NCBI RefSeq assembly: GCF_022919175.1
Contig: NZ_CP095043.1
Location: forward strand, 2,914,001 to 2,978,000
Length of the DNA stretch: 64,000 nt
Source: Leucobacter rhizosphaerae
Lineage (GTDB): Bacteria; Actinomycetota; Actinomycetes; Actinomycetales; Microbacteriaceae
Reading direction: 5' to 3'
The translations under genes were made by a program, and so were the position numbers. This document shows, one piece after another, positions 51,205 to 61,354 of the stretch. The notes beneath the pieces were generated by a model that searched no databases, was not told the DNA's origin, and worked only from the letters and a program-made list of their open reading frames with translations. The number at the start of each line of letters is the position of its first letter. Positions within the stretch are counted from its first letter, which is position 1.

Positions 51205-53298
51205 TTGGCTGAGAATTCAACGAAGAGCACGTCGAAGAGCAGGAAGCTCCTGCGCGGTCCGCTGCTCTATCTGATCCTCGCACCGCTGATCGTGCTCCTG
51301 GGCTGGTCGCTGCTCTCCGGGGGCAGCACACGCGAGGTGCCCACCGAGCAGGGTCTCGAGATGCTCGCCGAGGGCAAGGCCAAGCAGGCCGAGATCGTCG
51401 ATGGCGATCAGCGGGTGAACCTCACCCTGACCAAGGCCGACAAAGAAGCCGGCACCGATGAGGTCTACTTCTACTACGTCTCCCAGCGCGGCGAGGACGT
51501 GGTCAACGCCGTCAACGAAGCCTCGCTGAAGGACGGCTTCACTGACAAGGTACCGCAGCCGAACCCGTTCTGGTCGCTTCTCGGATTCCTCCTCCCGCTC
51601 CTCCTCATCGGCCTGCTGATCTGGTGGATGCTGTCCTCCATGCAGGGCGGCGGCCGCGGGGTCATGCAGTTCGGCAAGTCCAAGGCCAAGCTCGTCTCGA
51701 AGGAGACCCCGCAGGTCACCTTCGCCGACGTGGCGGGCGCCGACGAGGCCGTCGAGGAGCTGCACGAGATCAAGGACTTCCTGCAGGACGCGACGCGCTT
51801 CCAGGCCGTCGGAGCCCGAATCCCGAAGGGGGTGCTGCTGTACGGCCCGCCCGGGACGGGCAAGACGCTGCTCGCGCGCGCCGTCGCCGGTGAGGCGGGC
51901 GTGCCGTTCTACTCCATCTCGGGCTCGGACTTCGTGGAGATGTTCGTCGGCGTCGGCGCGAGTCGCGTGCGCGATCTCTTCAAGGAGGCCAAGGCGAACG
52001 CCCCGGCCATCATCTTCGTCGACGAGATCGACGCGGTCGGCCAGCGCCGCGGGCAGGGCATGGGCGGCGGGCACGACGAGCGCGAGCAGACCCTCAACCA
52101 GCTGCTGGTCGAGATGGACGGCTTCGACCCGAAGACCAACGTGATCATGATCGCGGCGACGAACCGCCCCGACATGCTCGATCCCGCGCTCCTCCGCCCG
52201 GGCCGCTTCGATCGCCAGGTCGGCGTCGACGCCCCGGACATGGCCGGTCGACTCAAGATCCTGCAGGTGCACGCGAAGGGCAAGCCGCTCGCGAAGAGCG
52301 TCGACCTCGAGATCGTGGCGCGCAAGACCCCCGGGTTCTCGGGTGCGGATCTCGCGAACGTGCTGAACGAGGCGGCGCTCCTGACGGCGCGCTCCAATGC
52401 GCAGCTCATCGACAACCGCGCGCTCGACGAGGCCATCGACCGCGGCATCGCGGGGCCGCAGCGCCGCACGCGTCTGATGAAGGACCAGGAGAAGCTCATC
52501 ACCGCGTACCACGAGGGCGGGCACGCCCTGGTCGCGGCCGCGATGAACCACACCGACCCGGTGACCAAGATCACGATCCTCCCGCGCGGGCGCGCACTCG
52601 GCTACACGATGGTGATCCCGCTCGAAGACAAGTACTCGATCACGCGCAACGAGCTGCAGGATCAGCTCGCCTACGCCCTCGGCGGGCGCGTCGCGGAGGA
52701 GCTCGTCTTCCACGATCCCACCACCGGGGCCGGCAACGACATCGAGAAGGCGACGAGCACCGCGCGCAAGATGGTGACCGAGTACGGCATGTCGGCGACC
52801 GTCGGCCCGGTGAAGCTGGGACAGGCGCAGCCGGGTGCGTTCATGGGGGAGTTCGGCCAGAACCGCGACTACTCCGAAGGCGTCGCCGTGGCCGTCGACA
52901 CCGAGGTGCGGGCGTTGCTCGAGCAGGCGCACAACGAGGCCTACGAGGTGCTCGTGGAGAACCGCGACATTCTCGACACGCTCGCCCGTGAGCTGCTCGA
53001 GCAGGAGACCCTCGACCACCTGCAGATCGCGGAGATCTTCGCCGGCGTCAAGAAGCTCGCGCCGCGCCCCGTGTGGCTGTCGCACGACGAGCGACCGGTC
53101 TCGAACCGGCCACCCATCGAGGTGCCCGCCGACGTGCGCACCGATGCGACGCTGGAGCAGTCCGCCGAGGCCGAAGCCGCTCCGGGTGATCACCCCGAGG
53201 GTCCCGCGCGGAGCTCGGACGCGGCACCCGCTTCCGGTGATTCCGCACCCAGCGATCCGACTCCCGGCGTTCCCGGCGCCCCTGACGACCAGCGGTAG
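51205..53298 (+). CDS. ftsH: ATP-dependent zinc metalloprotease FtsH
   Basis: A 697-residue membrane-bound AAA+ protease that degrades damaged or regulatory membrane proteins. Two membrane segments (about 17-38 and 120-142) flank the extracellular region. Walker A is GPPGTGKT (214-221), Walker [12 protein letters not shown], and the zinc site HEGGH is at 436-440 with a third ligand in [13 protein letters not shown] 51205 after GAAAGG is preferred; ATG 51136 is possible. The tail is an acidic Ala/Pro-rich extension, common in actinobacterial FtsH. Confidence 0.96.
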   Translation: MAENSTKSTSKSRKLLRGPLLYLILAPLIVLLGWSLLSGGSTREVPTEQGLEMLAEGKAKQAEIVDGDQRVNLTLTKADKEAGTDEVYFYYVSQRGEDVVNAVNEASLKDGFTDKVPQPNPFWSLLGFLLPLLLIGLLIWWMLSSMQGGGRGVMQFGKSKAKLVSKETPQVTFADVAGADEAVEELHEIKDFLQDATRFQAVGARIPKGVLLYGPPGTGKTLLARAVAGEAGVPFYSISGSDFVEMFVGVGASRVRDLFKEAKANAPAIIFVDEIDAVGQRRGQGMGGGHDEREQTLNQLLVEMDGFDPKTNVIMIAATNRPDMLDPALLRPGRFDRQVGVDAPDMAGRLKILQVHAKGKPLAKSVDLEIVARKTPGFSGADLANVLNEAALLTARSNAQLIDNRALDEAIDRGIAGPQRRTRLMKDQEKLITAYHEGGHALVAAAMNHTDPVTKITILPRGRALGYTMVIPLEDKYSITRNELQDQLAYALGGRVAEELVFHDPTTGAGNDIEKATSTARKMVTEYGMSATVGPVKLGQAQPGAFMGEFGQNRDYSEGVAVAVDTEVRALLEQAHNEAYEVLVENRDILDTLARELLEQETLDHLQIAEIFAGVKKLAPRPVWLSHDERPVSNRPPIEVPADVRTDATLEQSAEAEAAPGDHPEGPARSSDAAPASGDSAPSDPTPGVPGAPDDQR

Positions 53299-53304
53299 GT
53301 CGGC

Positions 53305-53892
53305 GTGACCAGCAGCGTGGACCGGGAGCGCATCGCGGCGGCGGTGCGCGAGCTGCTCGGGGCGATCGGGGCGGATCCCGATAGCCCCGAGCTCGCGAGC
53401 ACGCCGTTCCGCGTCGCCGACGCCTACACCGAGTTCTTCGCTGGCGTGGGGCAGGATCCCGCCGTGTTCCTCACCGACGCCGTTCCGGTCGGCGAGCACA
53501 CGGGTGAGCTCGTGCTGCTGCGCGACATCGCCCTGCGCTCCATCTGCGAGCATCATCTGCTGCCCTTCCGTGGCCGGGCGCACGTCGCTTACCGGCCAGG
53601 TGCCCGCGTCGTCGGGCTGAGCGCGCTGCCGCGCGTGGTCGAGACGCTCGCGGCCCGTCCGCAGGTGCAGGAGCGGCTGGGGGAGCAGATCGCCCAGACC
53701 CTGCACGACGGCCTCGCTCCGGAGGGGGTCATCGTTGTGCTCGAGGCCAGCCACGGGTGCGTGGCCGACCGGGGCGTTCGGCAGACCGACGCCGTGACCG
53801 TGACGGTCGCGTCCCGCGGCGCGTTCACCGATCCGACGGAGCAGGCGGCGGTGTTCGCGCTGCTCGGGAGCGGGCGGGACGGCACGCCGTGA
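53305..53892 (+). CDS. folE: GTP cyclohydrolase I
   Basis: A 195-residue enzyme for the first step of tetrahydrofolate synthesis (GTP to dihydroneopterin triphosphate). Zinc ligands are in SICEHHLLPF (Cys and His) and HGCVADRGVRQ. The usual HxCMxMRGV motif is HGCVADRGV here, keeping the Cys. A GTG start lies 7 bp after ftsH. The stop overlaps folP. Confidence 0.95.
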   Translation: MTSSVDRERIAAAVRELLGAIGADPDSPELASTPFRVADAYTEFFAGVGQDPAVFLTDAVPVGEHTGELVLLRDIALRSICEHHLLPFRGRAHVAYRPGARVVGLSALPRVVETLAARPQVQERLGEQIAQTLHDGLAPEGVIVVLEASHGCVADRGVRQTDAVTVTVASRGAFTDPTEQAAVFALLGSGRDGTP

Positions 53893-54752
53893 GCCCCGCG
53901 ACCGTGGTGCTCGGCGTGCTCAACGTCACCCCCGACTCGTTCAGCGACGGCGGGGAGTTCGCCTCGCTCGACGCCGCGGTGCGGCGCGGCAGCGGACTCG
54001 TGGCGCAGGGCGCGGACATCATCGACGTGGGCGGCGAATCGACGCGCCCCGGCGCCACTCCGGTGCCCCGGGCGGAGGAGCTCGACCGCACCCTCCCGGT
54101 CGTGCGCGCACTCGCGGCGCGCGGGCACCGCATCTCGATCGACACACTGCACGCCGAGACGGCCGCAGCCGCGGTCGCCGCGGGGGCCCGGCTCATCAAC
54201 GACGTCTCGGGGGGCGCGCACGATCCCGAGATGCTGGGGGTCGCCGCCGCGGCGAGCCGCGATCACGGCGCACGATTCATCCTCGGCCACTGGCGGGGGA
54301 TCCCCGACCCCGCGCACCTCCGCTCCGACTACGCCGATGTCGTGACCGAGGTGCGAGACGCGCTCACCGAGCGGGCCGACGCGGCACTCGCGGCCGGAGT
54401 CGACGCCGCGCACCTCGTCATCGACCCGGGGCTCGGCTTCGATAAGACCGGTGCGCAGGGGTGGGCACTGCTCGCGCACCTCGAAGCGCTCACGGCGACG
54501 GGCTACCCGGTACTGGTCGGAGCCTCACGCAAACGAATGATCGCCGAGGCGCTGCGGTCCGAGGCGAACCCGGGCCTCACGGCGGCCCCGGCAGAACGCG
54601 ACCTCGCCACCGCGGTGGTGAGTGCGTTCGCTGCGGCCGCGGGCGCCTGGGGCGTGCGGGTGCACGACGTGGGCGCAACCGTGCAGGCCCTTGCCATCGC
54701 CCGCGCCTGGGAGCGCGGCGCGCAGATCGAACGACGCGAGGGGCAGCTGTGA
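53889..54752 (+). CDS. folP: Dihydropteroate synthase
   Basis: A 287-residue enzyme joining hydroxymethyl-dihydropterin pyrophosphate and p-aminobenzoate. Signatures are GVLNVTPDSFSDGG, VGGESTRPG, SIDTLHAETA, INDVSGG and DPGLGFDKTG, then VGASRKRM. A GTG at 53889 overlaps the folE stop (GTGA). It is the target of sulfonamides. Confidence 0.96.
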   Translation: MSPATVVLGVLNVTPDSFSDGGEFASLDAAVRRGSGLVAQGADIIDVGGESTRPGATPVPRAEELDRTLPVVRALAARGHRISIDTLHAETAAAAVAAGARLINDVSGGAHDPEMLGVAAAASRDHGARFILGHWRGIPDPAHLRSDYADVVTEVRDALTERADAALAAGVDAAHLVIDPGLGFDKTGAQGWALLAHLEALTATGYPVLVGASRKRMIAEALRSEANPGLTAAPAERDLATAVVSAFAAAAGAWGVRVHDVGATVQALAIARAWERGAQIERREGQL

Positions 54753-55246
54753 TCGGATTCGGAGATGACCTCGGCATGGCGGCGGGGGCGGGGGCGAGCG
54801 CACCGCCGGGCCACCTCGACCTCACCCGGCTGCCCGAGGACCGCATCACCCTCACCGGACTCGAGGTGTTCGCGCACCACGGCGTCTTCGAGTTCGAGCG
54901 CGAGCGGGGGCAGCTCTTCCGTATCGACGCCGAGCTCGCAGTCGACCTGAGCGGTGCCGGTGACGAACTCGGGCGCACGGTCCACTACGGTGAGCTCGCC
55001 GACCTCATTCGGGCCGCGGTCTCGACTGATCCGGTCGACCTCATCGAGACGGTGGCGGAGCGCGTCGCGGCCGTGGCGCTGGCCTTCGCCGGGGTGCACG
55101 CCGCGCGCATCACCGTGCACAAACCCGACGCGCCGATCGACGCCGTGTTCGCGGACGTCTCGGTCACGGTGGTGCGGTACGGCAGCGGATCGGCCGCGGT
55201 CACGCGCGGCCCGGTGGTCGGCGGCTCTCCGGCGGGTGCCGCGTGA
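54749..55246 (+). CDS. folB: Dihydroneopterin aldolase
   Basis: A 165-residue aldolase that converts dihydroneopterin to hydroxymethyl-dihydropterin. The core is LTGLEVFAHHGVFEFERERGQLFRIDAEL, VHYGELADLI and ARITVHKPDAPI. About 30 extra N-terminal residues precede the family start; GTG 54749 (overlapping the folP stop) is listed, and ATG 54776 is an alternative. Confidence 0.93.
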   Translation: MIGFGDDLGMAAGAGASAPPGHLDLTRLPEDRITLTGLEVFAHHGVFEFERERGQLFRIDAELAVDLSGAGDELGRTVHYGELADLIRAAVSTDPVDLIETVAERVAAVALAFAGVHAARITVHKPDAPIDAVFADVSVTVVRYGSGSAAVTRGPVVGGSPAGAA

Positions 55247-55764
55247 TCGCCCAGCGCGTCCCCGTGCTCCTGGCCTTCGGAGCGAACCTCGGCGACCGCG
55301 GCGAGACGATCCGCGCGGCACAGCGGGAGATCGCCGCAGCGCGTGGCGTCTCCGAGCTCGTGGCCTCGCCCCTCCGCGAGACCATCGCGCTGACCGCCGA
55401 CGGCCCCGACGAGTCCGCACCCCGGTACCTGAACGGGGTGGCGACCGCCGAGACGACCCTCCATCCGCACCAGCTGCTCGACCTGCTGCAGTCCGTCGAG
55501 GCCTCGCACGGCCGCGTACGCACCGAGCACTGGGGCGATCGCACCCTCGACATCGACATCATCCTCTACGGCGGGCGTGTTGTGAGCGATGCACGCCTGC
55601 AGATCCCGCACCCGCGCGCCTTCGAGCGCGACTTCGTGCTCGCGCCGTGGCTCGACCTCGACCCGGAGGCAGTGCTGATGGGCCACGGCCGGGTGGCCGC
55701 GCTGCTCGCCCGAGTCGGCGACACGACCCGCAGTTTCGAGGAGCCCCGCGATGCGACGCATTGA
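55243..55764 (+). CDS. folK: Hydroxymethyl-dihydropterin pyrophosphokinase
   Basis: A 173-residue kinase (HPPK) acting before folP. Motifs are LLAFGANLGDRGETI, RYLNGVA and WGDRTLDIDIILYG; the DxD pair binds magnesium. A GTG at 55243 overlaps the folB stop. The four fol genes form one coupled cassette behind ftsH. Confidence 0.95.
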   Translation: MIAQRVPVLLAFGANLGDRGETIRAAQREIAAARGVSELVASPLRETIALTADGPDESAPRYLNGVATAETTLHPHQLLDLLQSVEASHGRVRTEHWGDRTLDIDIILYGGRVVSDARLQIPHPRAFERDFVLAPWLDLDPEAVLMGHGRVAALLARVGDTTRSFEEPRDATH

Positions 55765-56266
55765 GCGACTGAACCCTCTCGCCGTGCTCGCGGCGGCAGC
55801 CATCGGCGTCGCGATCGGACTCGTCGTGCAGTTCGCGCTGTCGAGTCGGGGGAACCCGCCGCTCGTACCGCCGCTCTCCCTCCCCGCCACACTCGTGCTC
55901 ATCTCCGCGATCCTCCTCGGGTTCGGGATCCGGCTGCGCCGGAACGTCGCGAAGCGGGCGGGCGCGGTGAACCCGTTCCACGCGGTGCGGCTCCTCGCCG
56001 CGGCGCGCGCCGGGCAACTCGTCGGCGCCGCGCTCGGCGGCTTCGGCGGCGGTCTGGCGCTCTCGCTGCTCGGGCGGAGCGTGCCAGCGCCCACCGCGAC
56101 CTGGCTGCCGATGGTGCTCGCACTCGCGGGCGGCGTTGTGCTCGTCGCTGCTGCGATGATCGCCGAGCGCCTCTGCCGGGTGCCTCCGGGTGAGAGCGGG
56201 GGCGAGGAGGCCGGGCCCGAGGGCGAGCCGGGTCCCGCGGATCAGGCCGCGTATCGGCAGCGCTGA
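55751..56266 (+). CDS. DUF3180 membrane protein
   Basis: A 171-residue protein with four membrane helices (about 9-28, 42-60, 82-104, 113-136) and a charged C-terminus, matching DUF3180, a family nearly always found after folK in actinobacteria. It starts inside the folK 3' end (14-bp overlap). Function unknown. Confidence 0.88.
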   Translation: MRRIERLNPLAVLAAAAIGVAIGLVVQFALSSRGNPPLVPPLSLPATLVLISAILLGFGIRLRRNVAKRAGAVNPFHAVRLLAAARAGQLVGAALGGFGGGLALSLLGRSVPAPTATWLPMVLALAGGVVLVAAAMIAERLCRVPPGESGGEEAGPEGEPGPADQAAYRQR

Positions 56267-56339
56267 CGCGTCCGGGCGGGCCGGTGCGAGTGCCGGATCC
56301 CCGGGTCCGCCGCGCGGACCGGCCCCCTAAGCTGGAGGT

Positions 56340-56864
56340 ATGACTACACCGGCTCCCGAGCACGTCGACCCGCAGGACCCGTGGCCGAACGGCGTCACGC
56401 CCTGGCAGCGTGTCTCGCCCAAGTACGCGTGGGCCGACCTCGTGCTGAACCTGCTGTTCGTGCTGCTCGTCTGCGCTGCGCTCGTCATCGTGATCGTGAC
56501 GACCGCGCCGCACACCCCGCTGGCGCCGCTCATCGCGATGCCCGCGGTCATCGTGATCCTGATCATCAATGCGCTGCTGGCGTTCCGCCGGGTGCGCGCG
56601 ATCGGGTACATCCTGCGCGAGGACGATTTCCTCTTCCGCCGCGGCATCATGTTCGAACGGGTGATCGCCGTTCCCTACGGCCGGCTCCAGCTCGTCGACG
56701 TGAACCGCGGACCGCTGCTGCGATCCCTCGGGCTGTCGACCCTGAAGTTCGTCACGGCCTCTGCGGCCACGGGCGTGCAGCTCCCCGGGCTCCCGGCGGA
56801 GGACGCAGAGGCCCTGCGCGATCGGCTCGTCGAGCTCGCCGAGACCCGGCGGTCCGGGCTGTGA
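56340..56864 (+). CDS. PH (bPH2/YdbS-like) membrane protein
   Basis: A 174-residue protein with two membrane helices (about 38-60 and 65-88) followed by a bacterial PH domain of the YdbS type (GYILREDDFLFRRGIMFERVIAVPYGRLQLVDVNRGPLLRSLGL). Its stop overlaps the start of a larger protein with the same fold, so they form a pair like YdbS/YdbT of Bacillus. Confidence 0.9.
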   Translation: MTTPAPEHVDPQDPWPNGVTPWQRVSPKYAWADLVLNLLFVLLVCAALVIVIVTTAPHTPLAPLIAMPAVIVILIINALLAFRRVRAIGYILREDDFLFRRGIMFERVIAVPYGRLQLVDVNRGPLLRSLGLSTLKFVTASAATGVQLPGLPAEDAEALRDRLVELAETRRSGL

Positions 56865-58696
56865 CCACTACGCCGGATCCCGACGAGGCCGCACCGCGAG
56901 ACGCCTCTGCGGAGCCCGCCGCCTCGGAGCACGCCGCAGCGACGCCCGCCGCGGCAGATGACGCCGCGTCGACGCACCCGGATCCGTCCGTCACCGCAGC
57001 GCTCGACGCCGAGCTGCCGGGCACCGCCGACGCCGACGGCTGGCGGCGCCTCCACCCGTTCTCGCCGCTGCTGCGCGGCGGCCTCGCACTGATCGTCATC
57101 GCGGGCATCATCATCGCGAACTTCCGCGATCGGATCATCGAGGTGTTCTTCGCTGAGCAGCTCTGGGAGAGCGGGGAACTGCAGGGGGTCGTCGAAGAAC
57201 AAGACATGTTCGACTACCTCGCGCGCGAGGGGCTCCTGCTCGTGGCGCTGGCCGTCGTGCTCGGAGTGATCCTGCTCGTCGTCGTCTTCTCCTGGGTGGC
57301 ATGGCGGTTCCACACCTACCGCATCACCGAGTCCGCGGTCGAGGGACGCAGCGGGGTGGTGTTCCGCACCCACCGCCGCGCGCCGCTCGAGCGCATCCAG
57401 AGCGTCAACCTGCAGCGGCCGCTGCTCGCCCGTGCGCTCGGGCTCACGAAGATCGAGGTGCTCACCGCGGGGCAGGGCGGCAAGGTCGAGCTCTCCTACC
57501 TCGGGCACCGCGACGCCAAGATCGTGCGCGAGCAGATCCTGCGCCGCGCCGCCGCGACCCGCCGCCGCGCAGCGGGACCCGCTGCGGCATCGCCGGCGGC
57601 CGCCGCCGATGCCCTCGACGGCGGTGGTGCCCCCGGTCTGGCCGGGGCCGCTGCGACCGGCGCTGCCGGCCGGACCGAGCACACCGAGGTCACCGCTCCA
57701 CCGGCCGTCGGGTACGACGGGTACGTGTACGGCGAGGCGAGCAGCAGGCTCACCGAACGCGCGCAGGACTTCGCCGACCTCGACGTGGATCCCGAGGCGA
57801 TCTCCGCGCAAGCACTCGTGAAGGTCCCGGTCGGCCGACTCCTGGGCAGCATCGCGCTGAGCTGGGAGGCCATCATCACGGCGCTCATCCTCGTCGGGGT
57901 CATCGTGCTCGGCACGGTCATCGAGCCCGCGATCATCTTCGGCATCATTCCGCTCATCATCGTCATGATCAGCATCATGTTCTCCCAGTTCAACAAGGGC
58001 TTCAACTTCACACTGTCGCGGGGGAGCGACGCCGTGCGGACCGGCGCCGGACTCACCGCCACGGCGACCGAGACGATCCCGTTCGGCCGCATTCACGCGA
58101 TCGAGGCGCGTCAGCCGCTCATGTGGCGGCCGGCGAAGTGGTGGAAGGTGCGGATCACGATCGCGGGGCACTCCGTCGCGCAGGGCGGGCAGAACAGCTC
58201 GCAGAATGTGGTGCTGCCGGTCGGCTTCGAGGACGATGTGCTTCGGGTGATCGACACCCTGCTTCCCGGGGTCGGCGACGATCCCGCCGAGATCCAGGCG
58301 CTGCGCGACGGCCTCACGGGGGCCGCCGAGGGCTACGTCGGCGCGGGACCGCGTGCGGGCTGGGTGCTGTGGTGGGGCCGTCGACGCGCCGGGATCCGGA
58401 TCGTCGCCGATGAGGACGGCGATCTCGGCGAGTCCACGCTCCGGATCCGCCGCGGGGTCATGACCCGCTCCCTGTCGGTGATGCCGATCGTCCGGGCCCA
58501 GTCGATCCAGCTGCGCCGACCGCTCGTCCACCGCATGATCGGGCTCGCGTCGATCCAGGCCCACACGGTGCTCGGCCCGGTCATGCTCCAGATGCGGGGG
58601 ATCGAGCTCGTCGAGGCGCAGCGGACGTTCGACGAGCTGGCGGCCACGGTGCTCCGCGTCCAGTCCGCCGACGCGGAGCGACGGTCGCGGTCGTGA
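56861..58696 (+). CDS. PH-domain membrane protein (YdbT-like)
   Basis: A 611-residue protein. A disordered acidic/Ala-rich N-terminus (about 1-55) precedes two membrane helices, a first PH domain (TYRITESAVEGRSGVVFRTHRRAPLERIQSVNLQRPL), a linker rich in Ala/Gly/Pro, further helices, and a second and third PH-like repeat (TLSRGSDAVRTGAGLT; STLRIRRGVMTRSLSVMPIVRAQSIQLRRPL). In Bacillus the pair is linked to resistance against a membrane-active bacteriocin. A GTG at 56861 overlaps the stop of the preceding gene. Confidence 0.9.
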   Translation: MTTTPDPDEAAPRDASAEPAASEHAAATPAAADDAASTHPDPSVTAALDAELPGTADADGWRRLHPFSPLLRGGLALIVIAGIIIANFRDRIIEVFFAEQLWESGELQGVVEEQDMFDYLAREGLLLVALAVVLGVILLVVVFSWVAWRFHTYRITESAVEGRSGVVFRTHRRAPLERIQSVNLQRPLLARALGLTKIEVLTAGQGGKVELSYLGHRDAKIVREQILRRAAATRRRAAGPAAASPAAAADALDGGGAPGLAGAAATGAAGRTEHTEVTAPPAVGYDGYVYGEASSRLTERAQDFADLDVDPEAISAQALVKVPVGRLLGSIALSWEAIITALILVGVIVLGTVIEPAIIFGIIPLIIVMISIMFSQFNKGFNFTLSRGSDAVRTGAGLTATATETIPFGRIHAIEARQPLMWRPAKWWKVRITIAGHSVAQGGQNSSQNVVLPVGFEDDVLRVIDTLLPGVGDDPAEIQALRDGLTGAAEGYVGAGPRAGWVLWWGRRRAGIRIVADEDGDLGESTLRIRRGVMTRSLSVMPIVRAQSIQLRRPLVHRMIGLASIQAHTVLGPVMLQMRGIELVEAQRTFDELAATVLRVQSADAERRSRS

Positions 58697-59409
58697 CCGG
58701 CGTGAACGCCGCGTCCCGGCTCGGCGTCGGGGTGATCGGTGCCGGCCGGGTCGGTCCCGTGCTCGCGCGGGCGCTCGCCGGAGCGGGGCACGCCATCACC
58801 GGCATCAGTGCGATCAGCGAGGAGAGTCGCGAGCGCGCGGAGAGCATGCTGCCCGGGGTCCCGATCCTCGAGGTCGCCGAGATCGTCCGCCGATCCGAGC
58901 TCGTGCTCTTCGCGATCCCGGGGGAGGAGCTCGCCGAGCTCGTGACCGGACTGACCGCGCTCGGCGCCTGGCAGCCGGGTCAGCTCGCCCTGCACACCGC
59001 ACCGGAGCACGGCTTCGGGGTGTTCGCGCCCGCGCTCGCCGCCGGGGTGATCCCGCTCGCCCTGCACCCCGCGATCGTGTTCACCGGCACCAGCCTCGAT
59101 CTGAGTCGACTGAGCAATGCCACGGTCGCGGTCACCGCGCCGGCCCCCGTGCTGCCGATCGGGCAGGCGCTCGCCGTCGAGATGGGCGCCGAGCCGGTGA
59201 TCGTCCGAGAAGAGGATCGGCCGGCCTACGCCGAGGCGATGGCGGCGGCGACCGAGTTCTCCCGGGCGGTGGTGCGTCAGGCGGCGGACGCCATGCGCGG
59301 GATCGGCCTGGAGCGCCCGGACCGGGTCATCGAGGGCGTCGTCCGCGCCGCGATCGAGGAGGAGCTGCTGCTCGCCGCCGCGGATCCCGGTCCCACCCCC
59401 GACCCGTAG
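58693..59409 (+). CDS. Rossmann-fold DUF2520 protein
   Basis: A 238-residue protein: an N-terminal Rossmann domain (GVGVIGAGRVGPVLARALAGAGH) and a C-terminal DUF2520 helical domain, like NADP-dependent imine reductases or 6-phosphogluconate-dehydrogenase relatives. In many actinobacteria it is followed by panC, but here lysS follows. The GTG start overlaps the preceding stop. Activity unknown. Confidence 0.87.
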   Translation: MTGVNAASRLGVGVIGAGRVGPVLARALAGAGHAITGISAISEESRERAESMLPGVPILEVAEIVRRSELVLFAIPGEELAELVTGLTALGAWQPGQLALHTAPEHGFGVFAPALAAGVIPLALHPAIVFTGTSLDLSRLSNATVAVTAPAPVLPIGQALAVEMGAEPVIVREEDRPAYAEAMAAATEFSRAVVRQAADAMRGIGLERPDRVIEGVVRAAIEEELLLAAADPGPTPDP

Positions 59410-59510
59410 GATAGATCGGGTCGCCTGCGCATCGGCACCGTGCTGGAACGCCGGATGCGATGGGCGCGACCCCGAGCCGTAGCTGCAGAACCCCGAAGGA
59501 ACCCGCGTAC

Positions 59511-61064
59511 ATGAGCGAGCAGACCGCACCCGACGCCGCAGGCGCCGAGATCACCGCCGACGTCGAGAGCGCCGAGGAGATCTTCGAGCAGAAGCGCGTG
59601 CGCATGGAGAAGCGCGACCGGCTGAACGCGGCCGGCGACCTCGCGGGGGGTGCGTACCCCGTCGCGGTGCCCGTGACGACCACCATCTCGGCCGTGCGCG
59701 CGCAGTGGGGCGGGCTCGAGCCGGGCGAGGAGACCGACACGATGGTCGGGATCGCCGGTCGTGTGGTATTCCAGCGCAACACCGGCAAGCTCTGCTTCGG
59801 CAGCCTGCAGGCGGGCAACGGTGATCGCATCCAGGTCATGGTGAGCCTCGCGGAGGTGGGCGAGGAGTCGCTCGCCGCCTACAAGGAGCTCGTCGATCTC
59901 GGCGACCACCTGTTCGTGAGCGGCCGGGTGATCTCGAGCCGCCGCGGCGAGCTCTCGATCATGGTCACCGAGTGGCGGATCGCGGCGAAGGCCATCGCCC
60001 CGCTGCCGAACATGTACGCGGAGCTGAACGAGGAGACCCGCGTGCGGCAGCGCTACCTCGACCTGATCCAGCGCGAGCAGGCCCGCCGCAACGTGGTCAC
60101 GCGGGCGCGCACGATGGCCAGCCTGCGCGAGACGTTCGCCGAGCGGGAGTTCATCGAGGTCGAGACGCCGATGCTGCAGACGATGCACGGCGGAGCCTCG
60201 GCCCGTCCGTTCGTGACGCACTCGAACGCGTTCGACACCGAGCTCTTCCTCCGCATCGCACCGGAGCTCTACCTGAAGCGCGCCGCGGTCGGCGGGCTCG
60301 AGCGGGTGTTCGAGATCAACCGCAACTTCCGCAACGAGGGGGCGGACTCGACCCACAGCCCCGAGTTCGCGATGCTCGAGGCCTACGAGGCGTACAGCGA
60401 CTACCACGGCATCGCGGACCTGACCCAGACACTGATCCAGAACGCCGCGCTTGCGGCGAACCGGGGCACCGAGCGGGAGGGCAGCCACACCGTTGAGTGG
60501 GCCGACGGCACGCTCTTCGACTTGGGCGGGGAGTGGGATCGCATCTCGATGTACGGCACGCTCTCCGAGGCCGCCGGTCGTGAGATCACCCCCGAGACCT
60601 CGGTCGCGGAGCTCCAGCAGCTCGCCGACGCCGAGGGTGTCGAGGTGCACCTGCCGAACCACGGCAAGCTCGTGGAGGAGCTGTGGGAGCACTTCGTCAA
60701 GGACGGACTGACGCGTCCGACCTTCGTCATGGACTTCCCCGTGGAGACGAGCCCGCTCACGCGGCACCACCGCACGATCCCCGGGGTCGTGGAGAAGTGG
60801 GATCTGTACGTGCGCGGCTTCGAGCTGGCGACCGGGTACTCCGAGCTCGTCGACCCGGTGGTGCAGCGCGAGCGCTTCGTAGAGCAGGCGGCTCAGGGGG
60901 CGAAGGGCGACGTCGAGGCGATGAGCGTCGATGAGGAGTTCCTGCGCGCGCTCGAGCACGGCATGCCCCCCTCCGGCGGCATGGGCATGGGCATGGACCG
61001 TCTGCTGATGGCGCTCACGGGGCTCGGGATCCGCGAGACGATCCTCTTCCCGCTCGTGAAGTAG
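59511..61064 (+). CDS. lysS: Lysyl-tRNA synthetase, class II
   Basis: A 517-residue synthetase charging tRNA-Lys. An N-terminal OB anticodon-binding domain (MVGIAGRVVFQRNTGKLCF) precedes the catalytic core with motif 1 (RQRYLDLI), motif 2 (FEINRNFRNEGADSTHSPEF) and motif 3 (GGMGMGMDRL near 490). ATG 59511 follows GAAGGA. A usual neighbour of the panthothenate/DUF2520 genes. Confidence 0.97.
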   Translation: MSEQTAPDAAGAEITADVESAEEIFEQKRVRMEKRDRLNAAGDLAGGAYPVAVPVTTTISAVRAQWGGLEPGEETDTMVGIAGRVVFQRNTGKLCFGSLQAGNGDRIQVMVSLAEVGEESLAAYKELVDLGDHLFVSGRVISSRRGELSIMVTEWRIAAKAIAPLPNMYAELNEETRVRQRYLDLIQREQARRNVVTRARTMASLRETFAEREFIEVETPMLQTMHGGASARPFVTHSNAFDTELFLRIAPELYLKRAAVGGLERVFEINRNFRNEGADSTHSPEFAMLEAYEAYSDYHGIADLTQTLIQNAALAANRGTEREGSHTVEWADGTLFDLGGEWDRISMYGTLSEAAGREITPETSVAELQQLADAEGVEVHLPNHGKLVEELWEHFVKDGLTRPTFVMDFPVETSPLTRHHRTIPGVVEKWDLYVRGFELATGYSELVDPVVQRERFVEQAAQGAKGDVEAMSVDEEFLRALEHGMPPSGGMGMGMDRLLMALTGLGIRETILFPLVK

Positions 61065-61109
61065 GCCGGCTCAGGGGACGTTGAGGCGGAACGGATACAG
61101 TTGACGCTT

Positions 61110-61289
61110 ATGGACAACTGGTGGTTGAACGCGGTCTGGTCACTGACCCCGACCGTGTTGATCGGGCTCTTCTTCTGGATGGTGCTCCGTCTGATCCTCC
61201 GCGCCGACCGCACCGAGCGTCGTGTCTACCGCGAGATCGAGGACGAGGAGCGCGCGAAGGCGGGGCTCCCGGCGCGCGACGACGCGTAA
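61110..61289 (+). CDS. Small single-pass membrane protein
   Basis: A 59-residue protein with one helix (WSLTPTVLIGLFFWMVLRLIL) and a highly charged tail (RADRTERRVYREIEDEERAKAG). It is conserved between lysS and cls in Microbacteriaceae in my experience of the gene order. ATG 61110 is preferred over an upstream TTG. Function unknown. Confidence 0.7.
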   Translation: MDNWWLNAVWSLTPTVLIGLFFWMVLRLILRADRTERRVYREIEDEERAKAGLPARDDA

Positions 61290-61354
61290 CCACCCCGCCG
61301 TCTCCCGATAGAGTACTGTCAACTGGGACAGTGCTTGAGGGGGAGGGAACCGAG

